Positions 13,601-24,200 are shown, counted from the stretch's first letter. The stretch: 64,000 nt of DNA from Vanilla planifolia (GCA_023846275.1 CM043870.1:11727527-11791526); one strand, 5' to 3'. Made by a program: numbers and translations. Notes: generated by a model not told the origin, from the letters alone.

Positions 13601-16600
13601 GTCAAACAGACTGATATCTTCATAATAAATTGATTGTTTTGGCAGTCTCGATTACAGAATAATCCATATAAGGCTCCGTTTGGAATAAGTTTTGAACAAA
13701 ATTGTCTTAACTGCTAATGCCAAAAGGTTATCTTTAGGATGGCCTATTGCTTTTGTCTTAATGTCGTAGTTTGTTTAATGCTCTCTCTATTTATTCTAGT
13801 ATCTAGAATGATCATTTTATCATTTTCCTTTCTAAAGTAGCTGAATTCAGCAATTATGTATTATTTCATTTATGATTGTGAAAGTGTGATCATTACCCTA
13901 TTGTGATCTACAATGCAACAATAAGCTTTAGACTCATGAGGCAGGGGTTGGATCTAAAGATGCAACAATGTGCCTTAAACTCACTAAATGGGGTCAGTTA
14001 TATCAATCTTTTGGTATCATTGAGCTCTATCAATTAACAATTATTCATTTATATCCCTGCACACTAATTCCTTTTTGATGGTCCTTTGCACAATTTTTTG
14101 GGGTTGACCTCTTTTTCTATCCATAAAGAAAATATTCAACAATCATCTTTTTCTAGTAAGGGTTCATGTGTAAGTGGAGTTTCCCTAAGCTTATATACAT
14201 TTAGTGTTACACAAACTTTCTCTTGAATGCTTTTATTTTTATTCATATCTTTTCAAACATAACTAACCATCCATTTCATTTTTTTCATATTTGCAACACA
14301 TTTAATTTCCATGCTTAGACTTTATGTACACTAAAATTCCGTAGCATTTAACATTGCTGATCTTTGTTTTACAAACCTTCTCTATCAATTTCATCATTGT
14401 TTTGGATTATGGACATAAGGTAACAAAATCTTTTATTCTTCAATATGTGATCTTTATCTTGTCTTAAACTTGCATTTCATATAATTGGTGTGGACCTATT
14501 AGGATGAATGTTCTTAGACTCTATAATTGATCTACAAAGATCCTAATTGACTTTAGCACTCTCATTAGTTTTACCCAAATTTTATGGTTTCAATCAAACA
14601 ATTGGCTTTAGGATGGTCTTGTTTAAAATCTATTCAAAACTAATGCCGATTTCTATCAAATCTTGGACAGATCTAGTTTTGACAGTGACCTAGCTGAAAC
14701 CACTCTTTGATTTTGATTCTTTTAGAACTCTTTTCTTCATTGTGATTTTAATTATTTATTTTGGTAATCTATAATGTCTTCCTAAAATCAATATGAATTA
14801 AGTAAAATTTCTCTTTTCTTGTCTAAACTTTATTGTTAAACTTTTAGTTTGAATAGTTATCCTTTTTGGCTAAAACTAGATTGGTTTAGGGATATATTGG
14901 TATCACATAATATTATTATATGATACATTTTTCACTCCCTTATTTTCAAATCATTTCTTTCTAATTGGTATAAAGTATTTTTTTTATCTTATCTGATATC
15001 GTTTTGGCTTTTGAAATAATATTAGGTAAGCTTAATAAAGTCAAGTAATATTTTTTACGAAACATGTTCAAACATTCATCGAATTGTCATCTACTCTTAT
15101 TGTTATTTTCACATTTCATCTAATGCAATGTTTGCTTCACATTCATTTTTGAATACATTGATAAAACAAAATTTAATATATTTTTTTGAATGACTAAGCT
15201 CTTCTAAATCATTTTCTAATCCTCTTACATGATGCACTTGGTTTTAGATCTTTGGACTTCCTCTCTCTTGCTTCAACAATTCTATATTTGCCTTTCTTCT
15301 CTTTTAGTATCCAATTTTTTATATAAACTTTTTAAAAAGTGCTTTTGTACTCTGACTAGCTGCTTTTTAGTCTCTCTTTTTGTTCTCTCTCAATTCTTCA
15401 AAGTTGTACAACCGAAATATGTTTTATGACAGAAGTTTCTTTTAAAGATTATCGTGAAATTCTTGTTTTACTGTTAAGTTTCTTTGTAATTTGAGATAGA
15501 TCTTTTAGATTTGGAATACACTTCCATAGAGCATTATCTCACATAAACTGCCATTTTCATTCTTAAGATTTTATTATCAAATCCTAAAACATGTTTGGAC
15601 TTGTTTTTTTCTTATAATTTGTAAGATAGACATTTAAGATTATTAGTTAATGTTAAGTGGTTAAACATTTTTTTTTTTGTATAATTTTATGGACTTCGCA
15701 ATCTAGATCTATGAAGCAATTTCAGAAGTAGCAATGATCTGAACTTTGCTAACTTTGGAAGTAACTTGGTATTGATTTTTAAGTTGGAGAACGTTGAATA
15801 TATTCAATTTAGGTGCATGCCCAGTAATGTCGATTGATGCTAGTGGAAATGAGCTGCCCAAAGTGTTGATGTTACTCCAACTGTGGTGCAGTTGTAACAC
15901 TTTTTGTTGTTGAAGGGGATGACCAATTAGCTCATATGCAGATCACAAGCGTAATTTGATGTTATTAATTGTTTGATTTGTTGGGATCATCTATCAATAT
16001 ATAATAAAAAGAGAAAACATATACCAAAACAGTGGCTCGTTTTAACCTGCTTGTTAATGTCCATGCATACAAATTATGTTATCTTGTATGTGCACCAATC
16101 ACTGGACTGTTACCAACTGCTAACTGATGGATGAATCGCTTCAGTACCTTCCCAGCCTCAGGATCTGCTTCACTGCGAACTTCCCATTGGCCGACAAGCC
16201 ACATCACCTCACCAGTGGACATAAGCTCTTAGAACTGCAAAATTAGGCGGCACTATCCTCAAGTTTTAGTCTTGGCGTCTTTTGTCTCTGAGCAAAGCAT
16301 AAATGATCACTTTTCTTCATACGCTCAAAATGTTGAAACAGGCACGGCTTGCATTTTGTAAGTTCATGGTGAAGCCATCTACCTTGTTAATCTTGGATGA
16401 ACCCACCAACCACTTGGATATACCTTCGAAAGAAATGCTTGAGGTATACGCACCGTAATTAGTTTCCTATAGGGTACTTTCCATTAAGATAAAGAAGAGT
16501 TCCCAAGTGTTTTTATGTTTGAACAGGAAGCAATATCAGAGTTCCAAGGCACGGTCATCACGGTTTCTCATGATCGTTATTTCATAAAGCAAATTGTCAA

Positions 16601-17063
16601 TAGGGTTGTGGAGGTAAAGGATAAAAAATTACAAGACTATGGTGGTGATTACAATGTAAGTAAGCCCTTCTTTTCTGTCATTACAAATACAATTCCTATG
16701 GACAAACGTGTCTTCTTTGTTTCTTGTGCTGTATATGGTGACATGATTCGAATTGTTGTGGTTTTCAGTATTATTTGGAAAAGAATTTGGAGGCCAGGGA
16801 TAAAGAGCTTGAAAGGGAGGCTGAGCTCGAGGCAAAAGCTCCAAAGGTGAAAGCAAAATCTAAGATGTCAAAGGTGATTGAACCCTAACAAGCTAACTTT
16901 TTTTATGTGCATTGTTTGTGCATTGATCTGATGCCTGCTTTTTTTTTGGTTTGGGGCCGACGAGCAGGAGGAGAAAGAGGTGCGAAAAAAGCAAAAGGTG
17001 ATAGCTTTTCAGCAAGCGAAGGCGAAATCCAAAGGATCGAAAAACTTAAAACGATGGAAATGA
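4341..17063 (+). CDS. ABCF5: ABC transporter F family member 5 (ABCF5/GCN5-like), 3' part
   Basis: A soluble tandem-ABC ATPase of the ABC-F/GCN20 group; such proteins lack membrane spans and usually act at the ribosome or in translation control. The eight exons are 4341-4682, 12727-12867, 12947-13126, 13243-13398, 16342-16443, 16527-16655, 16769-16873 and 16968-17063 (stop TGA). Every exon is a whole number of codons with GT-AG borders, giving 416 uninterrupted residues. Residues 1-114 are the end of ABC1, with Walker [13 protein letters not shown] and H-loop His38. The linker follows. ABC2 has Walker [10 protein letters not shown] (181-189), signature LSGGEK (268-273), Walker [14 protein letters not shown] (287-299) and H-loop His322. 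A Lys-rich tail ends in KRWK. Plant ABCF5 is near 690 residues, so about 280 N-terminal residues, including the ABC1 Walker A, are missing. They are probably upstream of the window behind a long intron. All visible catalytic motifs are intact, so I infer a working gene, not a pseudogene. The family assignment is firm; the exact orthologue number is from memory of the family. Confidence 0.94.
5900..6700 (-). pseudogene. Integrase remnant of the Tat element
   Basis: The readable minus-strand blocks are [17 protein letters not shown], which matches the segment before the second catalytic Asp, then [19 protein letters not shown], which matches the region after the catalytic core where plant Tat integrases have a WAYRTT...EAV block. 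The catalytic acidic residues cannot be read cleanly. Stops are frequent, so no functional protein is possible. Confidence 0.7.
7150..7440 (-). pseudogene. Second (archaeal-type) RNase H remnant
   Basis: Minus-strand translation gives [20 protein letters not shown] (about 7,140-7,210). This corresponds to the LGVKKLEVYGDS-like strand and catalytic Asp region of the additional RNase H that marks Tat-lineage elements. It lies between the first RNase H and the integrase, as expected. The rest is frame-broken. Confidence 0.68.
8037..8063. repeat. (TA)n microsatellite
   Basis: A pure TA dinucleotide run lies within the AT-rich block that interrupts the RNase H region of the antisense Tat element. 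Confidence 0.9.
8430..9450 (-). pseudogene. Reverse transcriptase and first RNase H remnant
   Basis: On the minus strand the RT start is readable at about 9,440-9,290 as [11 protein letters not shown], then [19 protein letters not shown], matching the fingers of gypsy RT. Farther on come LGLKN and [15 protein letters not shown], where the second pair should be the catalytic DD: one of the two Asp appears as Asn. The RNase H block at 8,660-8,430 reads [17 protein letters not shown]. Multiple stops make it inactive. Confidence 0.78.
9687..9995 (-). pseudogene. Protease-region remnant of the Tat element
   Basis: A 102-residue open stretch on the minus strand resembles the region after the retroviral-type aspartic protease in Tat elements: [18 protein letters not shown] stands where the family has an (I)LGRP...VVS block, followed by HLCIKFNS and [12 protein letters not shown]. 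The catalytic Asp-Ser/Thr-Gly would be just upstream and is not intact. Confidence 0.72.
10150..10491. repeat. Pair of about 80-bp direct repeats, 261 bp apart, with a C12 run between
   Basis: A segment of about 80 bp starting at 10150 is repeated from 10411 with about 10 differences (shared blocks include AAGGATTG and GTAGATCTTCT/GCAGATCTTCT). Between the copies sits a run of 12 C at 10367-10378, odd in such AT-rich DNA. It lies near the gag side of the Tat remnant, so this looks like a partial internal duplication of the element. Confidence 0.8.
10500..12726. other. Intron sequence without recognisable features
   Basis: Short open stretches occur on both strands (for example 12,115-12,312 +), but none shows family resemblance or codon character. 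It may include eroded gag or LTR of the Tat element. A purine-rich GAAAAAG-type patch occurs near 11,320-11,360. Confidence 0.4.
12727..13398 (+). CDS. ABCF5: ABCF5 exons: linker, ABC2 Walker A and signature motif
   Basis: Three exons of 47, 60 and 52 codons are separated by short introns of 79 and 116 bp. The first completes the linker ([19 protein letters not shown]) and enters ABC2 at LDFGF. The second carries Walker A and ends at NYFEQNQ. The third carries the helical subdomain and ends exactly after LSGGEK, so the signature is split from the following ARLAF by an intron. The short introns contrast with the 8.0-kb intron before and the 2.9-kb intron after this cluster. Confidence 0.94.
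13399..16341 (+). other. 2.9-kb ABCF5 intron
   Basis: It is bounded by donor AAG|GTATTT after the signature motif and acceptor AAACAG before ARLAF. The content is AT-rich with T tracts (for example 15,669-15,678). The final 300 bp (about 16,020-16,330) is less AT-rich than the rest, but no coding similarity was recognised. Confidence 0.75.
16342..17063 (+). CDS. ABCF5: ABCF5 exons: ABC2 Walker B, H-loop and basic C-terminal tail
   Basis: Four exons of 34, 43, 35 and 31 codons plus a stop, with introns of 83, 113 and 94 bp. They encode the helix after the signature ([15 protein letters not shown]), Walker B, the SHDRYF switch, and a highly charged coiled tail ([20 protein letters not shown]) followed by Lys-rich runs ending KRWK. 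The last acceptor is less certain: GAGCAG|GAG has two nearby AGs, and I chose the one at 16967 because it keeps the family's spacing. No clear poly(A) signal was assigned. Confidence 0.92.
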
Positions 17064-17860
17064 TGTCCATGTTTCTTACACTTCTTCGATCGGTTAAGTT
17101 TGATTCAATCCTTGTAATTATCTGTGGGAACGTCACATCTTTGTATAAAATACTAATACTGGCAAGTCTTTTATGAGATGCACAGTATGGAAGTCTTTTC
17201 TTGCATCTTTGATTAACAATAGAATTTATCATTATATTTTATAAATAACAATTATGCTTTACAAACTTAGATGTTAAGCATAGCTAATGTTTTATAAAAT
17301 ATTTGTGGGTCTTTCAAGAGATTCAACTAATTGAATAAAACTAAATCTTAATTACAAAATAAAATTCAAATAAGATAAAATACTTAAAGCAAAACTCTAT
17401 AAATGGTTTGAGTGAATTATAAGGATAAATGCACAAGTATTTTTTAGTTTTTACTATATAATAAAATGTTTTTGACATTTTTTAGATAATGCAAATAATA
17501 CATTTTAAATATTTGTAACATAAGCTGTTGCAATAATATCTTCAAAAGAGTGACATTTAGTTAATTTTATTATTTGTATCATCTCCACATCGCATGGATT
17601 TCTAAAATGTTCATCATAAAAGTTAACATTTTCACCTGATCCCCGTTATCTTTTTTGGTAATAATATTGTTTTCTGCCAACTATATTAAAATTTATCAAG
17701 GACGTATTGCAATAGGACCATGTTTAAAAGTCAAAATGTCAACCGAAGTCCCTACACACTAGGATGGACCAATTGGCTCGGGAGAGTGGTTGGCGAGAAA
17801 TAACCGATTTAATCTCAGTTATCGACTATTTTGCTGACTGTTCTGGTACACTACAGTATC
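17064..17860. other. Intergenic region between ABCF5 and the CCCH gene
   Basis: This contains the ABCF5 3' UTR and then AT-rich spacer up to the TATA box of the next gene. A short ORF at 17,764-17,988 (+) runs across the TATA box and has no family resemblance, so it is not called as a gene. Confidence 0.6.
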
Positions 17861-17864
17861 TGCC

Positions 17865-17875
17865 TTTATATATAT
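17865..17875 (+). promoter_or_regulatory. TATA box of the CCCH zinc-finger gene
   Basis: TTTATATATAT lies about 120 bp before a clean donor (GAG|GTAAGC) that could end a non-coding first exon. The sequence becomes clearly richer in GC just downstream, as at plant transcription starts. Transcription would begin near 17,900 (inference). Confidence 0.55.
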
Positions 17876-17993
17876 GTGACCGGAACCCGATGCCGATCTG
17901 TGCCGCCAAACAGAACTTGTATGCCATAAGGGATTGCCTCGAGAGTGTAGAAGGGAACCGCAACCAGGTCTTCGTTCCGATCGCGTAAAAGAG

Positions 17994-18117
17994 GTAAGCA
18001 ATTCGATTAGTTTTCCGTTGTCTTTTTTATGCAAAATTTTATCGGCGTAGTCCCTGTTTCAGGCTTGTCCTCCCTCAGGCACTGAAGAGATCGTTCATAG
18101 AACTCCCGTATCATTGC

Positions 18118-18148
<31 letters not shown>

Positions 18149-18467
18149 GTTCTGGAATAACGACTTTGTGCCTGCTTGAACTCTTTGATTCAATCTTATT
18201 CATGGATAACCAGGAGATTGCTTCTTTTAATCTTGAATTGGCTCAGGATTATGCATTCTAGGAGGTAGAGAATTTAGATCAATGATCGCGGTAGGGAAGC
18301 CGGATTCATTTTCCCGCTTCTAGTAATTGTTATTGGAAATTGCTATACCTTTTAGAATTTGGACGCCCTTGCTTCTCCCTCTAGTTTTCAAGAAGAAGCC
18401 GTAATTCTACTAGCATTGCTTATGTGTGCTCGGTAACCTTTTCCGATTCGCTTTTGGGTGTTAAAAG
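17994..18467 (+). other. Probable 5'UTR intron of the CCCH gene with a T27 tract
   Basis: Donor GAG|GTAAGC at 17,994 fits the plant consensus well. The acceptor is less sure: TTAAAAG at 18,461-18,467 lies 12 bp before the start codon. A run of 27 T (18,122-18,148) lies within. There is no coding sequence in between. Leader introns are common in plant regulatory genes. Confidence 0.45.
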
Positions 18468-18479
18468 GTGGTGTCGCCC

Positions 18480-19847
18480 ATGGAGATGCGCAGCAACTCC
18501 GAATTGACGATCGGCAGCGGGGCATCGGCTGGCTCTCAGCCAGACCTTCCGGCTACTGCATGCCGGCGTTTGTCCTCTCCATCGTCATCGCCGAACGCCT
18601 TCTTAACCCCTGCCTTCACCGCCGCGGCAGCCTCCGGAGGCTCTATCTCCGGAAGCCCCCTCAACATCGACCCTTCTCTGCTCCGCTTCACTCGATCTCG
18701 TCTGAGCCGCCTCCATTTCTCATCTTCCTCCTCCTCCGATCAGTCCCCAGACTCCAACTCCTCTGCTGCTGCCACTGTGGCCGCACGGAAACGTCTGCGG
18801 CACATCCTCAATCTTCGCCCGCTTCTCTCTCCGTCCCCACGCGGGTCTACCTCATCTCCCCTGTCGCCAATAGACAACCTTCAGGCGGCACCACCGTCAG
18901 CTACATTTTCGCCGGCTTTCTCTGTGTACAAGACGCCTGTGAAAGTGGAGATGGAAGAGGATGTGCTGGTGATGGATGCTGTGAGCGAATCGGGGCCTGG
19001 ATCTATGCCTGGCAGATCCCGCCACCCCCTGGAACTCATCTCCTCTTCTTCTTCTTCTTCTTCTTCGTCTCCCTCCACCTCCTATGTCAACAGCCTCGGC
19101 GCCTACTTCTTTAAGACGGAGATCTGCCGCTCCTGGGACGAGTGTGGAATTTGCCGATTTGGTTCCCACTGCCAGGTCTCTCTCCGCAAATCCATTTTTA
19201 GGAAAAAAATAATCCTTAATCAAACTTTTTTCGGAAAATGGTACCGAGCTTTACCCATTTATTTATTTGTTGTACCCACAGTTCGCGCACGGGAAGGAAG
19301 AACTGCGCGGTGGGTTTCGCCCTTCGAAGCAGAAACCGGAGGTAGAATAAAAAAACGAATGAGCAGTTATCGATTATCATATGTTTTGAAACTCAAATTG
19401 TTTTTTGGTTTTGTGCTTTTTCCTTCCGTGGAAGTCGAATAGATATTTTTTTGGGTTGATTGCTTTCGTTCCGTGGCTTGTTTTGACTGGTAACAGCGTG
19501 GCAAACAAATTTCAACCGTTGGATCGTGTGTCTACGGCAATCGTTACCTCCGAATCGTTCCACCGCCGGCGATGGGTTCATCGCCGCAGAATTCTCGAGT
19601 TGATGTTTCCAGTGCTCCTAAAGGGACCACAAAGAATACGGGAATCAACAAGAAGGTAAAAAGCAATGCTCCGCCGCGAGAACAGCAGATGTCGTTGCAG
19701 GAGCCATCCTTCTCATGGCCGCCCTCAGAAGCTGAGGAGGCCGAGATACTGCGGATCCTATATGGCCCAAGCAGGAAGCCCGGCAGGCTACCGGTTTTCG
19801 TTAAGCTTTGCCCGGAGTCGGGATCCGATTTGGAGCGAGAGAAATAA
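18480..19847 (+). CDS. CCCH (CX8CX5CX3H) zinc-finger protein with degenerate second finger
   Basis: Coding exons are 18480-19175, 19282-19341 and 19497-19847, all phase 0 with GT-AG borders, giving 368 residues. The start is ATG in CCCATGG; upstream GTG codons are not plant starts. Residues 1-200 are Ser/Pro/Ala-rich and disordered, with a KTPVKVEMEEDVLVMDAV block like that of plant tandem-CCCH proteins and an 11-Ser run at about 192. Finger 1 (209-235) has lead-in YFFKTEIC and ligands C216, C225, C231, H235, with an intron between C231 and H235. Finger 2 should follow at 254-273: spacing is exact, but the ligand positions read G254, C263, Y269, V273, so three of four are lost. The C-terminus keeps the family motif ILYGPSRKPGRLPVF (339-353). 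Tandem-CCCH proteins of the TTP type bind AU-rich mRNA through both fingers, and plant members act in RNA turnover or transcription. With one finger, RNA binding is probably weakened or altered. The reading frame is open throughout. The family is sure; the function of this copy is inferred. Confidence 0.88.
19042..19074 (+). repeat. Ser-codon (TCN/TCT) microsatellite in CCCH exon 1
   Basis: A TCT/TTC-type trinucleotide run encodes the uninterrupted Ser tract before finger 1. It is in frame, and such tracts commonly vary in length between alleles. Confidence 0.8.
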
Positions 19848-21110
19848 TCGAGAACTCAAAAGTAAGTTTTCAATAGTGATAAGCAGTAGCATCACGTGGA
19901 TATAGATGCAGGATAAGTGCTTCAGTCTTTCCTGAATTTTAGAAATTCTTTTGATGCAGTTAATTAGTGAATTTAGCAATACCATTAATTGCCTGCCTGT
20001 ATGCTTTGTTTATTTGAAATTGCTAATCAGGTGCTATCGAATACTCAACAGTTCTTAGACGAATTATTTTAATCTTGATATAAAATAAATGCATGTAAAT
20101 GATGAAGTTGAAGAACTTTAAACATTTGATTATATACAAAACACAATCAAATTCGATGACTTTGTTAAAGTTTGGAATGCACAGCTCAAAATATGCTATT
20201 ATTTTAAAAGACATACTTTCTCAATAATGAATTAAGTTCTTAAAAGTAATATACCCCCAAAAAGATAAATTTAGTACTAATTTTGTGATGTGTATTGTAA
20301 AATTAGTCTATCTTCAAGATTGTAGTCACGATCCATAGAGAATTTTGATTTAAGATTGCGATGAATACAACTCAACACTATTTTGAATGGCAAAGTCTAC
20401 CAATCAAATTAGAAAAGTTAATTTCAAAATTATATTGTACAATTCACAAAATTTAAGTTATTTTTAATATCAGAAAAATGTGACATTTGTATACATAAAT
20501 TAGAAAATTCAACCCAAAGTTTGTCTTAGTCATGCATGTAGCCCATTAGGCTCACTTTTTCATTTCTTTTATTGGTACATTTTGCATATAAACCATTTTT
20601 TTATGCTGATTGCATAGGATGGAATATAAAATAGCAGCTTAAATACATAAATAAATGTATTAAAATTTTATTATTCCATGAATAACGGTAACAAATCATG
20701 ACATACGTAGAATCACTTGTAAAACATAAAATATTACAATCACATACTATATTGCATGATCACAATTTTAATAACAAATATTAAATGAGATTCACCAACA
20801 ATACATTTTCACAATCAATTTAAACACATTTAAATTTTCATTACAATGTATTAATGATAGATTACTATCAATTTAATAATACATTTATCTATCTCAATTG
20901 CATAATGCTCCATAATTCCTTATACAACTTTTTCTAAAAAATAATAAGACTGTTCATATTTTATTAATTTCTAGAAAACTTAAGTATCAATATTTTATTA
21001 AATTATTATCTATTTTTTTAATTTATTATGATAATAAATACTATAATATAATATTTTTGTCTCATTTATACATTATTCAATTAACTATTATTCCTATATA
21101 ACTCATTTTA
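19848..21110. other. AT-rich region after the CCCH gene
   Basis: This holds the CCCH 3' UTR and then featureless AT-rich DNA. Short ORFs on both strands have no similarity I recognise. Confidence 0.5.
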
Positions 21111-21112
21111 CA

Positions 21113-21151
<39 letters not shown>
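21113..21151. repeat. Compound (CT)n(AT)n microsatellite
   Basis: A CT run passes directly into an AT run. It stands just before the 460-bp tandem duplication. Confidence 0.9.
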
Positions 21152-21197
21152 TAGTGGGGGTATACATATTCAACTATATGTATACATGTATTTTCTA

Positions 21198-22088
21198 AAT
21201 TGACTTAAGGTGATTCAAATGCTTTATCATATGATTGGATTGTCCACTAGTAGTTGAATGATTGAATCATTTGATTATCTAAAACTGTTAGTCTATGGAC
21301 CCATATTGTTGAGGGAGGTTATTGATCACATAGGCTCATAAGAGTTGTTTGATATTAACAAAATTATATTCTATATGATATTTTTGCTGTTGAGTGATAT
21401 TGCAAATCTTGATCCATGCTTATATTATGCATTGTTTGGACATGTCAAACAAAAATTATAGCCTTCATTCACAACTTAGAAGTTTAATTGGTTTATTGTT
21501 TAAGAATGATTGATTGGATGTGCTCATTAAGTCGCCCTAGTTATTTGGTATAAACCAACCATAATCCCTATGATTTAACGTTAAGAGGCACTAAGTTAAC
21601 TAAGCAATGAATTTGTGAGTTTGTGTTCATATGATTGCATTCCTTTACATATCTCTTAATTGACTTAAAAATTCAGTCAAATGTTTTATCATATGATTGG
21701 ATTGTCCGCTAACCAATTGGATGATTGAAGTATTTATTCATCTAAAACTATTGGGTCATGGATCCATGTGGGTTGAGGGAGGTTGTTGATCACATAGACC
21801 CATACGAGTTGATTAATATTAAAAAAACCATATTTCATATGATATTTTTATTGTTGGGTGATATTTCAGATCTTGACTTTATGCTTATTTAATGCAATGT
21901 TTAGGCTTGTCAAACAAATCTTGGAACTTTCATTAGCGATTCAAAATTTTAATTGGTTTGTCATTTGAGGATGATAGATTGGACATGCTCATGGTTCTAA
22001 TCCATTTGATCTAATGTTAAGAGGAGACATCGAGCAATGAGTTTATGAGTTTTGTGTTCACATGAAATTGCATTCCATTACATATCAT
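21198..22088. repeat. Tandem duplication of a 430-460 bp unit
   Basis: Unit 1 (21198-21657) and unit 2 (21658 to about 22088) begin with AATTGACTTAA and share long blocks, such as ATCATATGATTGGATTGTCC and GTTGATCACATAG. They end at the same GCATTCC(T/A)TTACATAT. The second unit is shorter by a few small deletions. Divergence is moderate, so the duplication is not recent. It lies just 5' of a copia gag remnant and may belong to that element's LTR (inference). Confidence 0.85.
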
Positions 22089-22699
22089 ATATACTCACTC
22101 AAATGCATAACATTTTTTATAATGTGATAGATTTATGTTTCATATATTACAAAATATTTTTATACATAGCTAAACAAGTATTTCACATAATACAAGTATT
22201 ACTCCAAAGTTTTCACAATGCCACAAAATTTATCAAATAATTACAAGGAGCTTAAAATGAAAAGGAATCATTGGACCATCAAATGATTCATCTAAAGGCT
22301 ATTTTATAAGTATCAAACTATCTTATAGATGATTCATCCTATTTGTAATAAATATTCAAGTTCAATCAATGTCACTATTAGATAAGTGTTAGACCACTTG
22401 AGACTTCATCTAATAGTCATCAGATCATTCAGTAGAGGATCTAATTGACCAAAATTGTCATATCTTTTAGTCTGGTAATTATGAGGACTTTTGGATTGGT
22501 GTGATCCTTTTGAATCGTTGTAAGAGTTTTACTTATTTGTTTTTATGAAAAGTTTGTGATTTTGTAAACCTGGTCTTTCATAGTTGAGAGTAAATGAGGT
22601 TGATTGTTTGGAGCCAAACCATCTAAAATTTTTTATGTCATTATTGATTGCATTCTTACGTAATTTATTTAGAAATTAATTAAAGCAATTTCTAAAATA

Positions 22700-24200
22700 T
22701 TTGAATCTCATTTTTATTAAGATTTTTCTGAAAAGATTTACATCACATTACGAAGTCATTAAACTATCACAATATACCCTCCTCTTATGTGTTTGACCAA
22801 CATCACATAATCCAACAACTAGTATCTTAATATATTGGATCTAAGTGAGAAATCACTAGTGAAGATCATTCTTTATGTCTTACATATCTATTAATGAATT
22901 CGAACCATTAGGAATGGAACATCTTGTCATTATCCTTCTTTATTCAAGGGTGAATTTTTATTGAAAATAAAGAATGTACACATTTGTAAAATCAAAAGAT
23001 TTAAAACTTTGGGAAATAATGAAATTACCATTTGAATTTCTCATGATGAAAATAGAAAAAAATTAATTAAGTAATCATTAGGAGAACTTTCATAAGAAGA
23101 TTATTACCACATACAATTGAATTCTTGTGTGCTCAATACTTTCCATTATAACTTAAATACTTCCATGTTTGAATTGATTCTGAATACTAACTTTGTAAAT
23201 GAAGCTTTACACATTTTATGAAATGTATATGGTGGCAAGAAAGAAGTTAGCACCTCCCCACATAAAAATGCACAAATTAGGTGTTTGATACACTTTGTGA
23301 AAAGAAAGATAAGAATAAAAAGAAGCCATCAAGAGGCACTTGGAGTGATTTCAACATGTCCATTTCTACTATTCAAGAAAAATCAAATGAAATGAAGACA
23401 TGTCCTGTTGCAAGTTAACACTCAATCTAAAGAAAAAGATGACATGGCTTCTCTTTAACACACTAAATTAGAAGATCACTTGCTGGATTTGTGCATGAAA
23501 TTTGAAAAAACATAGATCAAAATATAAGATTCTAGAGAAGGAAGTCTCATCTCCTTACATTGTGTGAATCATTAAAGGAAGTACTTTAAAAATATGTCAT
23601 AACATAACAAAACTAAACTATTCATGAACATTTTAAAAAAAAAATTACACAACAATTGTCTTATTATTTCTCATGAAAACTCATCTCACTTTGAAAAAGA
23701 TAATTCTAAGATATATAATAAATTTGACATAAAAGAAACATATACCATTACTATATGCTATAATTATTGTAGTAAATATGATCATTTTTAAGGAATGTAA
23801 TATAAGATTAGATTAAATTCTAAACAACTCAAATTATTTTGGATTGAAAAGGATAACTTATCTAATACTAAATGAAATACTTCTCATTCAATTGAACCGA
23901 CCATTGTTTGATTTCAAAAAGTTAAAGTATAAACATACACATAAGTTGATTCCTAAATTGTACCTAAGAGAGCATGTATATTTATGTCAATAGGTGCCAT
24001 GATCATTACAAGAGAATTATCTCTAATCACCTTTCCAAGTTTATAAAATTTGTCCTCTTTTGTGTGTTGGCTTTTGTTCGTCTTAATTTAATTTTAGCCA
24101 ACATTTTTCTCATGCAAATTATTGAACTCCATGAGCCCATACGTGATTTTGATGATAACAAAATCTTTAAGTTATTTCTTGTGATAATTTAATTGTCTAC
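22700..24200 (+). mobile_element. Ty1/copia gag-region remnant
   Basis: A pyrimidine-rich CCCTCCTCTTATG block at about 22,785, a typical copia LTR 3' end, is followed by gag-like sequence in shifting frames. Readable blocks are RMYTFVKSKDLKLWEIMKLP near 22,975-23,040 and QLNSCVLNTFHYNLN near 23,120-23,160. At 23,756-23,798 a zinc knuckle (Cys-Cys-His-Cys codons) carries 3 extra bases between the first two Cys and a frameshift before the last. No integrase or RT follows, so the element is 3'-truncated or deleted. Confidence 0.68.

Noticed and set aside
16907-17232. ORFs overlapping the last ABCF5 exon on both strands
   Set aside because: Shadows of the exon and 3' UTR; the true frame ends KRWK and matches the family C-terminus.
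17764-17988. 74-residue + strand ORF before the CCCH gene
   Set aside because: It spans the TATA box and probable transcription start, has no recognised domain, and is better explained as promoter and leader.
18458-19114. 218-residue ORF overlapping CCCH exon 1 in another frame, and antisense ORFs there
   Set aside because: Shadows of the GC-rich, Ser-rich exon; only the CCCH frame carries zinc-finger motifs and splices in phase.
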